Assembly (NCBI RefSeq): GCF_900198195.1
Contig: NZ_LT899436.1
Span: forward strand, 2,695,001-2,759,000
Source of the DNA: Tenacibaculum jejuense
GTDB lineage: Bacteria; Bacteroidota; Bacteroidia; Flavobacteriales; Flavobacteriaceae
DNA: 64,000 nucleotides
Direction: 5' to 3'
Numbering within the stretch: the stretch's first letter is position 1; every line of letters starts with the position of its first letter. The notes beneath the pieces are model-generated. The model did no database searches. It had not been told where the DNA came from and was given only the letters and a program-made list of their open reading frames with translations. A program made the translations under genes and the position numbers. Of the stretch, positions 7,536 to 15,277 are shown one piece after another.

Positions 7536-8237
7536 CTTAATCTCAAAGTGGAATCCTTCTTGTACTAATTGATCGTATTTCTTTTTATTAAACTTGAAGA
7601 GTTTTGCAGGTCTACCGCTACCTTGCTGATGAATTTTATCGGTTTCTTCTACAATTTCAAAACTCAATATTTTTTTTCTGAAGTTTCTACGATCAATCTT
7701 ATGTTCTAGAATTGTAGTATATAAGTTTTCTAAATCTGAAAATGGAAATTCTTTGTTTAACAAATCAAAACCTATAGGCTGATATTGTAGTTTAGCTTTT
7801 AAACGATCTTTAGCCATACTTAAAATCGTGTGATGATCGAAAGCTAATTCTGGTAATTTATCTAAAGAAAACCATTGTACATCATTAGCATCTGTATCTG
7901 CTTTAATAGTGAAGTGATTAGGACGTACTAATCCAAAATATGTAATAGATACCACTCTATTTCTAGGATCTCTACCAAGTTTCCCAAAAGAATACAGTTG
8001 TTCTAAATAATCGAATTTAACTCCGGTTTCTTCTTTTAATTCTCGTTTTACAGCATCTTCTAAAGATTCATCATCCATAACCAATCCACCTGGTAATGCC
8101 CAAGAATCTTTAAAAGGTGCTACTCCTCTTTTTATTAATAAAACCGAAATTTTTTTGGCTTCGTATCCGAAAACAACTGCATCTACAGCTACCTTAATAT
8201 TTTGAATTGCTGGCATAGGTTTGTGTTCATAAAACAC
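7527..8237 (-). CDS. nrtR: NrtR-type NUDIX transcriptional regulator of NAD metabolism
   Basis: The N-terminal NUDIX-like domain (VAVDAVVFGYE; ALPGGLVMDDESLEDAVKREL, EETG) is followed from about residue 165 by a C-terminal winged-helix segment, NFRKKILSF to GSGRPAKLFKFN. This is the NrtR architecture: a repressor (sometimes an activator) of NAD biosynthesis genes that binds ADP-ribose. The start is uncertain. The ATG at 8237 lies inside a 21-bp palindrome, and a second ATG at 8216 (MPAIQNIK) lies just downstream of it, so the shorter 229-residue form is plausible. The ADP-ribose operon starts right after its stop codon. Confidence 0.88.
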   Translation of the reverse strand: MFYEHKPMPAIQNIKVAVDAVVFGYEAKKISVLLIKRGVAPFKDSWALPGGLVMDDESLEDAVKRELKEETGVKFDYLEQLYSFGKLGRDPRNRVVSITYFGLVRPNHFTIKADTDANDVQWFSLDKLPELAFDHHTILSMAKDRLKAKLQYQPIGFDLLNKEFPFSDLENLYTTILEHKIDRRNFRKKILSFEIVEETDKIHQQGSGRPAKLFKFNKKKYDQLVQEGFHFEIKIV

Positions 8238-8240
8238 AAA
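8220..8240. promoter_or_regulatory. Predicted NrtR operator at nrtR's own start
   Basis: A 21-bp palindrome with 8-bp arms, TTTGTGTT and AACACAAA, and a 5-base centre. It has the GT-N7-AC core and the 21-bp length reported for NrtR boxes. It covers the upstream ATG (8237) and ends 4 bases before the second ATG (8216), which suggests autoregulation. Confidence 0.72.
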
Positions 8241-8259
8241 ATTACAAATTATTCGATTT

Positions 8260-8973
8260 TTAAATCAATGTTTCCTGTTTAATTACAGTATCTGTATCTA
8301 ATTCTATAGCTACTGCATCTTTTCTAAATAAACGAGCAGTATACTCTCCTTTTAATAAAATTTGATTGTCAGTTACTTGTAACCAGCTTCCTTCTCGTAA
8401 ACCTAAAACAGGAGTTTCATTAAAAACATGATATTCTTTAATTCTTGTTTCTCTAGTTTCCCCCATATGTTTCGATGTTGGATCTGGATCTAAATAATGT
8501 GCATTGATATTAAAAGGAATTAATCCCATGGTATCAAAACTCGGTGGATATACTATTGGCATATCATTCGTATTCATCATGGTTACTCCACAAATATTAC
8601 TTCCTGCACTTGTCCCTAAATAAGGAGTTCCATTTTCAACAGCTTCTTTAAGCGGATGAATCACATCATTCTTGTATAATTGATTGACCAATTCAAAAGT
8701 ATTTCCTCCACCAGTAAAAATTCCTTCTGCTTTTTTAACTGCATCTACAGGATTATCAAATTCATGTATTCCTTTTACAACTATTCCTATTTTTTCAAAG
8801 GCTTCTTTAGCTTTAGCTGTGTAAACATCATAGGAAATTCCACTTGGACGCGCGTAAGGAATAAATACAATTGTATTTACACTTTTGAAAAAAGTTGATA
8901 ATTCTGGTAAAATATATTCTAAATATCCGCTGCCATGAACCGTTGATGTACTTGCTACAATTAATCTTTTCAT
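8260..8973 (-). CDS. pepE: Dipeptidase E (alpha-aspartyl dipeptidase, S51 family)
   Basis: The 237-residue length is right for PepE. The nucleophile elbow GTSAGSNICG carries the catalytic Ser. EGIFTGGGNTFELVNQLY and NINAHYLDPDP, which has the catalytic His, are characteristic. It cleaves N-terminal Asp-X dipeptides in the cytoplasm. It is 22 bases upstream of nrtR on the same strand and may be co-transcribed, though the nrtR palindrome in between suggests an independent promoter for nrtR. Confidence 0.9.
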   Translation of the reverse strand: MKRLIVASTSTVHGSGYLEYILPELSTFFKSVNTIVFIPYARPSGISYDVYTAKAKEAFEKIGIVVKGIHEFDNPVDAVKKAEGIFTGGGNTFELVNQLYKNDVIHPLKEAVENGTPYLGTSAGSNICGVTMMNTNDMPIVYPPSFDTMGLIPFNINAHYLDPDPTSKHMGETRETRIKEYHVFNETPVLGLREGSWLQVTDNQILLKGEYTARLFRKDAVAIELDTDTVIKQETLI

Positions 8974-8990
8974 AGTTCAAATTAACAAAA

Positions 8991-9054
8991 ATTTACAGCC
9001 GTATTAAAACTTTTTAAGAAGGATAGTTCTTTTATTTGTAAATCAATTGATTGT
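8991..9054 (+). promoter_or_regulatory. Duplicated upstream (promoter) region, copy 1
   Basis: These 64 bases before the first secreted paralogue match 9883-9946 before the second one, at the same distance from ATG. Both share atttacag, aaaactttttaagaag and cttttatttg. The TTTATTTG block resembles the -7 element TAnnTTTG but lacks its A. The promoter was evidently duplicated together with the gene. Confidence 0.55.
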
Positions 9055-9843
9055 ATGCAAAAACTATTACTTTATCTTATTTTATTATTTTCTATCCTTT
9101 CTTATTCTCAAGACAAAAGAATAGAAATATCTGGTACGCTTTCAGACAGCGCAGGTAAAGTTGTAGATGCTCATATCATAAACATTACTTCGAAACAAGG
9201 TACCTTTTCAGATGAAACTGGCAACTTTGTTATTCCTGTAAAATTAGGAGATGAATTAAAAATTACTTCCATACAACATAAAGAGGAAAACTTAATAGTT
9301 GCTAATATTATTATTAAAAATAAGCGATTAGATCTAACCTTATTTCTTAAAGATTACCTTCTGGAGGAAGTTGAAGTAAAAAAGACTTATTTAAGTGGTC
9401 TTCTTGGGACAGACTCAAAAGGAATAAAAAAGAGTGATCAACAAGCTGTGATGGAAAATCTTGGTTTTAATCCTTTTCCGAAAAAACTATCTAAAATTGA
9501 ACGAGAAATTAAAACTGCTTATGCTGGTGGCATTCAATATGGTTTTGGTATAGTAGCTTCATTAGACTATATTATTAATTCTGCTTCTGGAAGAATAGAT
9601 ATGTTAGAACAACAAAAAGAACTTTTAGATAATGAAAGTAAATTAAAAGAGTTAAAATCTACTTACAAAAACTACATCATAAATGATTTAAAGATAGATT
9701 CTACTCAAGTTTCTAGGTTTTTATACTTTTCACATTTTGATCTTAACTTCTCTACAGTTTATAAAAAAGGTGGTGTAGAATTAATTGAATTTTTAAAAGA
9801 TCAAGCTCAACTATTTAAACTCTTACAAAAGAAAAAGGATTAA
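9055..9843 (+). CDS. Secreted carboxypeptidase-regulatory-like domain protein, paralogue 1
   Basis: The protein is 262 residues. A signal peptide (about 1-18, ending SYSQ) is followed by a beta-sandwich of the CarboxypepD_reg-like type: ISGTLSDSAGKVVDAHIINITSKQGTFSDETGNF, with LGDELKITSIQHKE. The C-terminal half (residues 115-262) is Lys-rich, helical and of unknown function. It is first of four tandem paralogues and shares most of its N-terminal domain with the next gene. The beta-domain is also found at the N-terminus of SusC-type receptors. The location is probably periplasmic or outer-membrane associated. Confidence 0.75.
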   Translation: MQKLLLYLILLFSILSYSQDKRIEISGTLSDSAGKVVDAHIINITSKQGTFSDETGNFVIPVKLGDELKITSIQHKEENLIVANIIIKNKRLDLTLFLKDYLLEEVEVKKTYLSGLLGTDSKGIKKSDQQAVMENLGFNPFPKKLSKIEREIKTAYAGGIQYGFGIVASLDYIINSASGRIDMLEQQKELLDNESKLKELKSTYKNYIINDLKIDSTQVSRFLYFSHFDLNFSTVYKKGGVELIEFLKDQAQLFKLLQKKKD

Positions 9844-9882
9844 TAAACTATTTCATAATATAGAACTTCTTATTTAACATAT

Positions 9883-9946
9883 ATTTACAGAGTCCTTAAA
9901 ACTTTTTAAGAAGTTTAGTCCTTTTATTTGCATATCAACTAATTTT
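9883..9946 (+). promoter_or_regulatory. Duplicated upstream (promoter) region, copy 2
   Basis: Second copy of the 64-base segment at 8991-9054, directly before the ATG of paralogue 2. Similarity continues into the first codons of both genes (MQKLLLYL). Confidence 0.55.
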
Positions 9947-10711
9947 ATGCAAAAACTATTACTTTATCTTATTGTATTTCAAACTTTGTTATCATATTCT
10001 CAAAATAAAAGAATAGAGATTTCAGGTACGCTGTCCGATAGTGCTGGAAAGGTAGCGGATGCTCATATTATAAATACGACTTCCAAACAAGGAACTTTTT
10101 CTGATGAAACTGGAAACTTTACTATCCCTGTTAAATTAGGTGATGAATTAAAGATTACTTCTATTCAGCATAAGGAAGAAAGTTTAATTGTAGCTAATGT
10201 AATTATCAAGAGAAAACGTTTAGATTTAGTTCTGTTTGTAAAAGATTATCTACTAGAAGAGGTCGAAGTGAAAAAGACATACTTAAGTGGAAGACTTGGT
10301 ACAGATACTAAACACATTAAAAAGAGTAACAAACAAGTGCTCATGGAAAACTTGGGTTTTAATCCTTTTCCTAAAAAAATTCCTCAGATAGATCGTGAAA
10401 TATACACAGCCTCTACTAGTGCTGGACCAATTCCTTTAGATTTAATTATAAATACAATTTCTGGTAGATTAAAATCACTAAAGAAAAAGAGAGAACTACT
10501 TGAAAACGAAAAAAGAATGATCGCTGTAGAAAATAAATACAAACCTATGATTATTAGTCAACTCAAAATAGACTCTACAGAAGTTTCTCGTTTTTTATAT
10601 TTCTGTCATTTTGATAAAGATTTCAAAGAAGTATACGCTAAAAGTGAATTTGAAATGATTGAGTTTCTTCAAAAACAAGTTAAGCTATTTAAAAAAACTA
10701 AAGAAAAATAA
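9947..10711 (+). CDS. Secreted carboxypeptidase-regulatory-like domain protein, paralogue 2
   Basis: The 254-residue protein has the same design as its upstream neighbour: signal peptide (MQKLLLYLIVFQT to SYSQ), the EISGTLSDSAGKVADAHI domain, then VEVKKTYLSGRLGTD and a charged helical tail. It is nearly identical to paralogue 1 through about residue 120 and diverges afterwards, so it is a recent duplication with a varying C-terminal half. The next paralogue starts 5 bases after its stop, which implies translational coupling. Confidence 0.75.
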   Translation: MQKLLLYLIVFQTLLSYSQNKRIEISGTLSDSAGKVADAHIINTTSKQGTFSDETGNFTIPVKLGDELKITSIQHKEESLIVANVIIKRKRLDLVLFVKDYLLEEVEVKKTYLSGRLGTDTKHIKKSNKQVLMENLGFNPFPKKIPQIDREIYTASTSAGPIPLDLIINTISGRLKSLKKKRELLENEKRMIAVENKYKPMIISQLKIDSTEVSRFLYFCHFDKDFKEVYAKSEFEMIEFLQKQVKLFKKTKEK

Positions 10712-10716
10712 AAATC

Positions 10717-11514
10717 GTGCGTAATTTAATAACCATACTTTTCTTCTCACTTTCATCTTTTACGATTTTATCTCAAGAAACAACCATATTAGAAGGAAAA
10801 ATTATAGATACCACCGGAAGTATAGCTGATGCACATGTAGTAAATAGAACTACAAAAAAAGGAGCGATCTCAGATGAAAATGGAAAGTTTGAAATTTCTG
10901 TAAGCATCAACGATATTATAGAAATCAGCTCCATACAACATTACAAAAGAATAATTACTGTTACCAAAGAAATTTTTGATTTGAAAAAATTAGAATGTGA
11001 AGTCTTTTTAAAAAGTAATCTATTAAATGAAGTTGAAGTGACAAATGGTGATTTATTTAGTAGATTTCAAAGCACTGTAGATCCAAAAATGCAAGAAATT
11101 GCTTTAGTTAGTGCTAAAAATACTCTTGATTTTTCTAATGTAAAACCTGTAGCTAATTCAGATTATAATCAAAATGATGAAGTTAACAAACGTTTAAATA
11201 ATATTGTAGATCCAACGAAAAGATTCGAAGGCGCTAGTTTTGGGTTTGCGTTACCCTTCTCAAGAATTAAAAAAGATAATAAGCAAAAAAGAGAGTTAAG
11301 ATATAAAGAAAAGTTTCCTAAACTTTTAAAAGCTAAACTAGGAGCAGACTTCTTTCATAAAAAACTTGGTATACCAAAAGATAAATATCATAATTTTCTA
11401 TTGTACTGTGAACCATTAGGTATTGAAAATTTATTTAAAAATGGTGATATAATTGGAGTTATGGATATCTTTTTTAAAGAGTCTAAAACATATCTTAAGT
11501 TAATACATCGATAA
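10717..11514 (+). CDS. Secreted carboxypeptidase-regulatory-like domain protein, paralogue 3 (GTG start)
   Basis: The 265-residue protein begins at GTG (10717), 5 bases after the previous stop; no ATG gives the signal peptide RNLITILFFSLSSFTILSQE. The domain TILEGKIIDTTGSIADAHVVN with GAISDENGKFEISV and IEISSIQHYK matches paralogues 1, 2 and 4. The C-terminal half is divergent and rich in Lys. The function is not recognised. The tight spacing suggests co-expression with paralogue 2. Confidence 0.7.
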   Translation: MRNLITILFFSLSSFTILSQETTILEGKIIDTTGSIADAHVVNRTTKKGAISDENGKFEISVSINDIIEISSIQHYKRIITVTKEIFDLKKLECEVFLKSNLLNEVEVTNGDLFSRFQSTVDPKMQEIALVSAKNTLDFSNVKPVANSDYNQNDEVNKRLNNIVDPTKRFEGASFGFALPFSRIKKDNKQKRELRYKEKFPKLLKAKLGADFFHKKLGIPKDKYHNFLLYCEPLGIENLFKNGDIIGVMDIFFKESKTYLKLIHR

Positions 11515-11599
11515 GTATTATTTATAGTATAATATCTTCAAAGCGCCGTATTTTTCGTAATTTGTTAAAACAATTAATTAGACATATAAATTTTGTTTT

Positions 11600-12394
11600 A
11601 TGAGAAAAATTACATCGCTTATTATACTATTCATTTCTATTCAATTTTATGCTCAAAGAGTTCAGATAAATGGAACTATTTCTGATAACTTAGGAATTGT
11701 TGATAATGCTCATATTATTAACTTAACATCTGTTGAAGGAACATTTTCAGACTCTAAGGGGTATTTCTTAATCAACGCGCAAGTAGGAGATGTACTACAG
11801 ATTACCTCTATTCAGCACTACAGCAAAAAAATGAAAGTATCTTCAATTACTATGGATAGAAAGAAAATCAATATTCTTTTAGAAATTCAAGATCGTGTAC
11901 TTGACGAAATAGAAATTAAGAAAACCAATTTATTGCAAAAACTTACTGCAGATGCAAAAAAAACACCTAAAGATCCAGGTGTTGAAAAATCTAAAAATGC
12001 AACTCAATTTAAAGATGTTAGTGCAACAGATAATATTGTACTTGCTAGTGCTATAGAAAAAAGTGATTCTGAAATGAAAACCGATCCAATTTTAGCATTT
12101 GAGGGATTAACTTTAATGCGATTTTCACTACTAACATCCAATGAAGAAAAAAGATTAAATAATCAAATTAAAAAAGAGGTTTTTAGAGATCATTTACCTG
12201 AACGAATTATGAATATTGTTGGTAAAAAGAACTTTACTGAAACTATAAAAATACCTGAAGATCAAATATTAAACTTCATTAACTACAGTATAGATGATGA
12301 AATAAAAACCAATGTTCAACGAGAAGAACATTTAAAAGTTATTCAAAATTTAAAAGAAAAAAGTGTTGATTACCTAAAAGAATTAGGAAGATAA
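11600..12394 (+). CDS. Secreted carboxypeptidase-regulatory-like domain protein, paralogue 4
   Basis: The 264-residue protein has a signal peptide ending FYAQ, then QINGTISDNLGIVDNAHIIN, VEGTFSDSKGYF and VLQITSIQHYSKK, the same beta-domain as the three preceding genes. The C-terminal part is helical and Lys/Glu-rich with no known motif. A single such gene followed by DUF6702 and an M1 peptidase is an arrangement I associate with flavobacterial genomes, so this may be the ancestral copy and the other three expansions (inference). Confidence 0.72.
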   Translation: MRKITSLIILFISIQFYAQRVQINGTISDNLGIVDNAHIINLTSVEGTFSDSKGYFLINAQVGDVLQITSIQHYSKKMKVSSITMDRKKINILLEIQDRVLDEIEIKKTNLLQKLTADAKKTPKDPGVEKSKNATQFKDVSATDNIVLASAIEKSDSEMKTDPILAFEGLTLMRFSLLTSNEEKRLNNQIKKEVFRDHLPERIMNIVGKKNFTETIKIPEDQILNFINYSIDDEIKTNVQREEHLKVIQNLKEKSVDYLKELGR

Positions 12395-12449
12395 TCTAGG
12401 CTTCTTGTAAAAAAACAGTACTTTGGCTTAGCTTTTGCTTTTTTGAGTC

Positions 12450-12941
12450 ATGAAAAAAATTTTATTTTTACTTATTGGGGTATCTTTTTTATCTTTTATA
12501 GATCACAAATATTATATAGCGTTAACAGAAATTGAACATAACAAAGAAAGTGAATCAGTTCAAATGATCATGAATGTTTTTGTTGATGATATCGAAGACG
12601 CGATTAATAAAGACTATGATGCAGATCTTCAGTTAAACACAAAATTAGAAGCTAAGAATACAGATCAACTTTTCTTTAAATATTTAAATGAACACTTCAA
12701 GATTTTAATTAATAACAAGGCTTATAGCTATAATTTTATAGGAAAAGAATATGATGGTGATATTGTTTATTTCTACCTCGAAATAGATAACATTATCGAA
12801 GTAAAAAGTATAGAAGTAAAGAACGATGTTTTAACTCAACATTTTCCAGATCAACAAAATTTAATCAAATCAAAGATCAATGGAGAAAGAAAAAGTCTTT
12901 TCCTAACTAAAAAAAATGATAAAGGTTTGTTAAAGTTTTAA
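12450..12941 (+). CDS. DUF6702 family secreted protein
   Basis: The 163-residue protein has an N-terminal hydrophobic segment (residues 1-17) and then the DUF6702-like sequence HKYYIALTEIEHN, MIMNVFVDDIEDAINKDY and FYLEIDNI. No catalytic motif is seen. It lies 55 bases after paralogue 4 and 58 before an M1 peptidase on the same strand, so the three are probably one transcription unit at the cell envelope. Confidence 0.75.
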   Translation: MKKILFLLIGVSFLSFIDHKYYIALTEIEHNKESESVQMIMNVFVDDIEDAINKDYDADLQLNTKLEAKNTDQLFFKYLNEHFKILINNKAYSYNFIGKEYDGDIVYFYLEIDNIIEVKSIEVKNDVLTQHFPDQQNLIKSKINGERKSLFLTKKNDKGLLKF

Positions 12942-12999
12942 TCCATATGTCTACTATACTTTAACTTTATCAAATCTTTTATTCAAATAATTACAACTG

Positions 13000-15138
13000 A
13001 TGAAAAAACACTTTTACTCGTTTTTTCTATTTTCATTAGCATTTACCATTACTTTAAATGCTCAAGATAAAGATAGAGAAACACAAAAAGGACATACTAA
13101 TGAAAACAAATTTAAACAGTTAGAAGATCTTTTAGCTACTCCTAATGAAGTTCACACTGCCTCTGGTGCTCCAGGTAAAAAATATACCCAGCAAAAGGTC
13201 GATTATAAAATGGATATCACTTTAGATGATGCCAAACAACGTATTACAGGTAGTGAGGAAATTACATATCACAATAATTCTGAAGATGAACTTCCTTATT
13301 TATGGGTTCAATTAGATCAGAACATGAGAGCAGCTGATTCTAAAACTCCAGATATTACTACTTCTAGAGTGCCAAAAAGCATTAGCAAGAAAAATTTTAA
13401 CAGATTTTTCCCTGAAGAGCCTTTTGATGGAGGTTTTAAAATTATGGGAGTAACAAACTCTGATGGATCTAAATTACCATACATTATTAATAGAACTATG
13501 ATGCGTGTAGATCTTCCACAACCTCTAGCAGCTGGAGGAACATTTACTTTTAATATTAAGTGGTGGTATAATATCAATAACCATAGAACTCAAGGAGGTA
13601 GATCTGGTTATGAGCATTTCCCAAAAGACAATAATAACAATTATGTAATTGCTCAATTTTATCCAAGATTATGTGTTTACGATAATGTAGAAGGTTGGCA
13701 AAATGACCAATTTTGGGGTCGTAGTGAATTTGCATTAGAATTCGGAGATTTCGATGTAAATATTACTGTTCCTGCTGATCATGTTTTAGGAGCTACTGGA
13801 GTTTTGCAAAATGAAAGCGAAGTTTTATCTAAAACACAACAAAGTAGATTAGCTAAAGCTAGAAAAACTTATGACAAACCTGTTTTAATTGTAACACAAA
13901 AGGAAGCAGAAAAGACAGAAAAAAGTAAGTCTAAAAAGACTAAAACTTGGAAGTTTTCAGCTAAAAACGTTAGAGATTATGCCTTTGCTACTTCTAGAAA
14001 ATTTATCTGGGATGCTATGGCTGTTGATATCAATGGAAAAAATGTAATGGCTTACTCTTTATATTCTAAAGAAGCTAATCCTTTATATGGAGATCACTCT
14101 ACAAGAGCAGTTGCACAAACATTAAAAACATATTCTCGTTATACATTCGATTATCCGTATCACAAAGCAATTTCTGTAGACGGTCAAATGGGAATGGAAT
14201 ATCCACAAATTTGTTTCAACCCAGGTCGTCCAAATCCTGATGGAACGTATTCTGATAGAACTAAATATTTAATGATTAAAGTTACAGTTCACGAAGTTGG
14301 ACATAACTTCTTCCCTATGATTGTAAATTCTGATGAAAGAAAGTGGACTTGGATGGATGAAGGATTAAACTCTTTCATGGAAATGCAAGCTGAATTAGAT
14401 TATGATCCTAATTTCCCTATCGTAAGAGGTTTACCAAAAAACATCATAAAATATATGGATGGTGATCAATCTACAATAGCGCCAATCATGTCAAAAGGAG
14501 ATAATGTGTATAGTTTTGGTAACAATGCATATGGAAAACCTGCTACGGCTTTATATATTTTAAGAAATACAATAATGGGTCCTGAATTATTTGATTATGC
14601 TTTTCAAACATATTCAAAACGTTGGAAGTTTAAACACCCTACTCCTGCTGATTTCTTTAGAACAATGGAAGATGCATCTGCGATGGATTTAGATTGGTTC
14701 TGGAGAGGATGGTTCTATACTACAGATGTTACTGATATAGGAATTAAAGGAGTTAAAAAGTTTTATACTAAGCCTGGTCAAGGAGAAATCGTAGAGTTTG
14801 TTCAAGACAAAACTGAAGGATTAGGTTTTGGGTCGGCAAAAAATCCAAAATCTAAGTACCACTATGAAATTACATACAATAAGCCTGGAGGTTTAGTAAT
14901 GCCAATAATTGTAGAGTTTACTTATGCAGACGGAACAAAAGAAAGAAAGAAGTATCCGGCTCAAATATGGAGACTAAATGATAATGAAATTACTAAAGTA
15001 TTCTCTTCTGATAAAGAAATTAAGAGTATTGAGTTAGATCCAGATTTAGAAACTGCAGATGTAGATACAAACAATAATAGTTGGCCTAGAAAACAAACAA
15101 ATAAATTTCAAAAATTTAAAAACAAGGTCAAAGGTTAG
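13000..15138 (+). CDS. M1 family zinc metallopeptidase, copy 1
   Basis: The 712-residue protein has a signal peptide (1-21, ending LNAQ). The zinc site is HEVGH at residue 431 with the third ligand in WMDEGLN, the M1 HExxH-(18)-E pattern. The usual exopeptidase motif GxMEN is changed to MGMEYPQ. WFWRGWFYTTD and HPTPADFFRTMED are in the C-terminal catalytic region. It is predicted to be an exported aminopeptidase-like enzyme. It is followed by a strong terminator at 15152-15182 and then a close paralogue. Confidence 0.88.
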   Translation: MKKHFYSFFLFSLAFTITLNAQDKDRETQKGHTNENKFKQLEDLLATPNEVHTASGAPGKKYTQQKVDYKMDITLDDAKQRITGSEEITYHNNSEDELPYLWVQLDQNMRAADSKTPDITTSRVPKSISKKNFNRFFPEEPFDGGFKIMGVTNSDGSKLPYIINRTMMRVDLPQPLAAGGTFTFNIKWWYNINNHRTQGGRSGYEHFPKDNNNNYVIAQFYPRLCVYDNVEGWQNDQFWGRSEFALEFGDFDVNITVPADHVLGATGVLQNESEVLSKTQQSRLAKARKTYDKPVLIVTQKEAEKTEKSKSKKTKTWKFSAKNVRDYAFATSRKFIWDAMAVDINGKNVMAYSLYSKEANPLYGDHSTRAVAQTLKTYSRYTFDYPYHKAISVDGQMGMEYPQICFNPGRPNPDGTYSDRTKYLMIKVTVHEVGHNFFPMIVNSDERKWTWMDEGLNSFMEMQAELDYDPNFPIVRGLPKNIIKYMDGDQSTIAPIMSKGDNVYSFGNNAYGKPATALYILRNTIMGPELFDYAFQTYSKRWKFKHPTPADFFRTMEDASAMDLDWFWRGWFYTTDVTDIGIKGVKKFYTKPGQGEIVEFVQDKTEGLGFGSAKNPKSKYHYEITYNKPGGLVMPIIVEFTYADGTKERKKYPAQIWRLNDNEITKVFSSDKEIKSIELDPDLETADVDTNNNSWPRKQTNKFQKFKNKVKG

Positions 15139-15151
15139 TAAACAAAATAGA

Positions 15152-15182
15152 AAACCGATAGCTTAGCTATCGGTTTTTTTAT
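15152..15182 (+). terminator. Intrinsic terminator after M1 peptidase copy 1
   Basis: ACCGATAGC-TTA-GCTATCGGT (15154-15174) followed by a run of T. Confidence 0.9.
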
Positions 15183-15277
15183 TTAAAAAAGTTTGTTAAT
15201 TTTTTAAACAAACTTTCTTAAACCAATATTATTTTTTTAATTTCCATGAATTATTTTAAAATCAACTAAATTTTATA

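Noticed and set aside
1-8240. DarT/DarG-type toxin-antitoxin or other ADP-ribosyltransferase toxin system
   Set aside because: The macrodomain and PARG proteins are present, but no DarT-like or mono-ART toxin gene was recognised beside them, and the NrtR control points to metabolism or repair.
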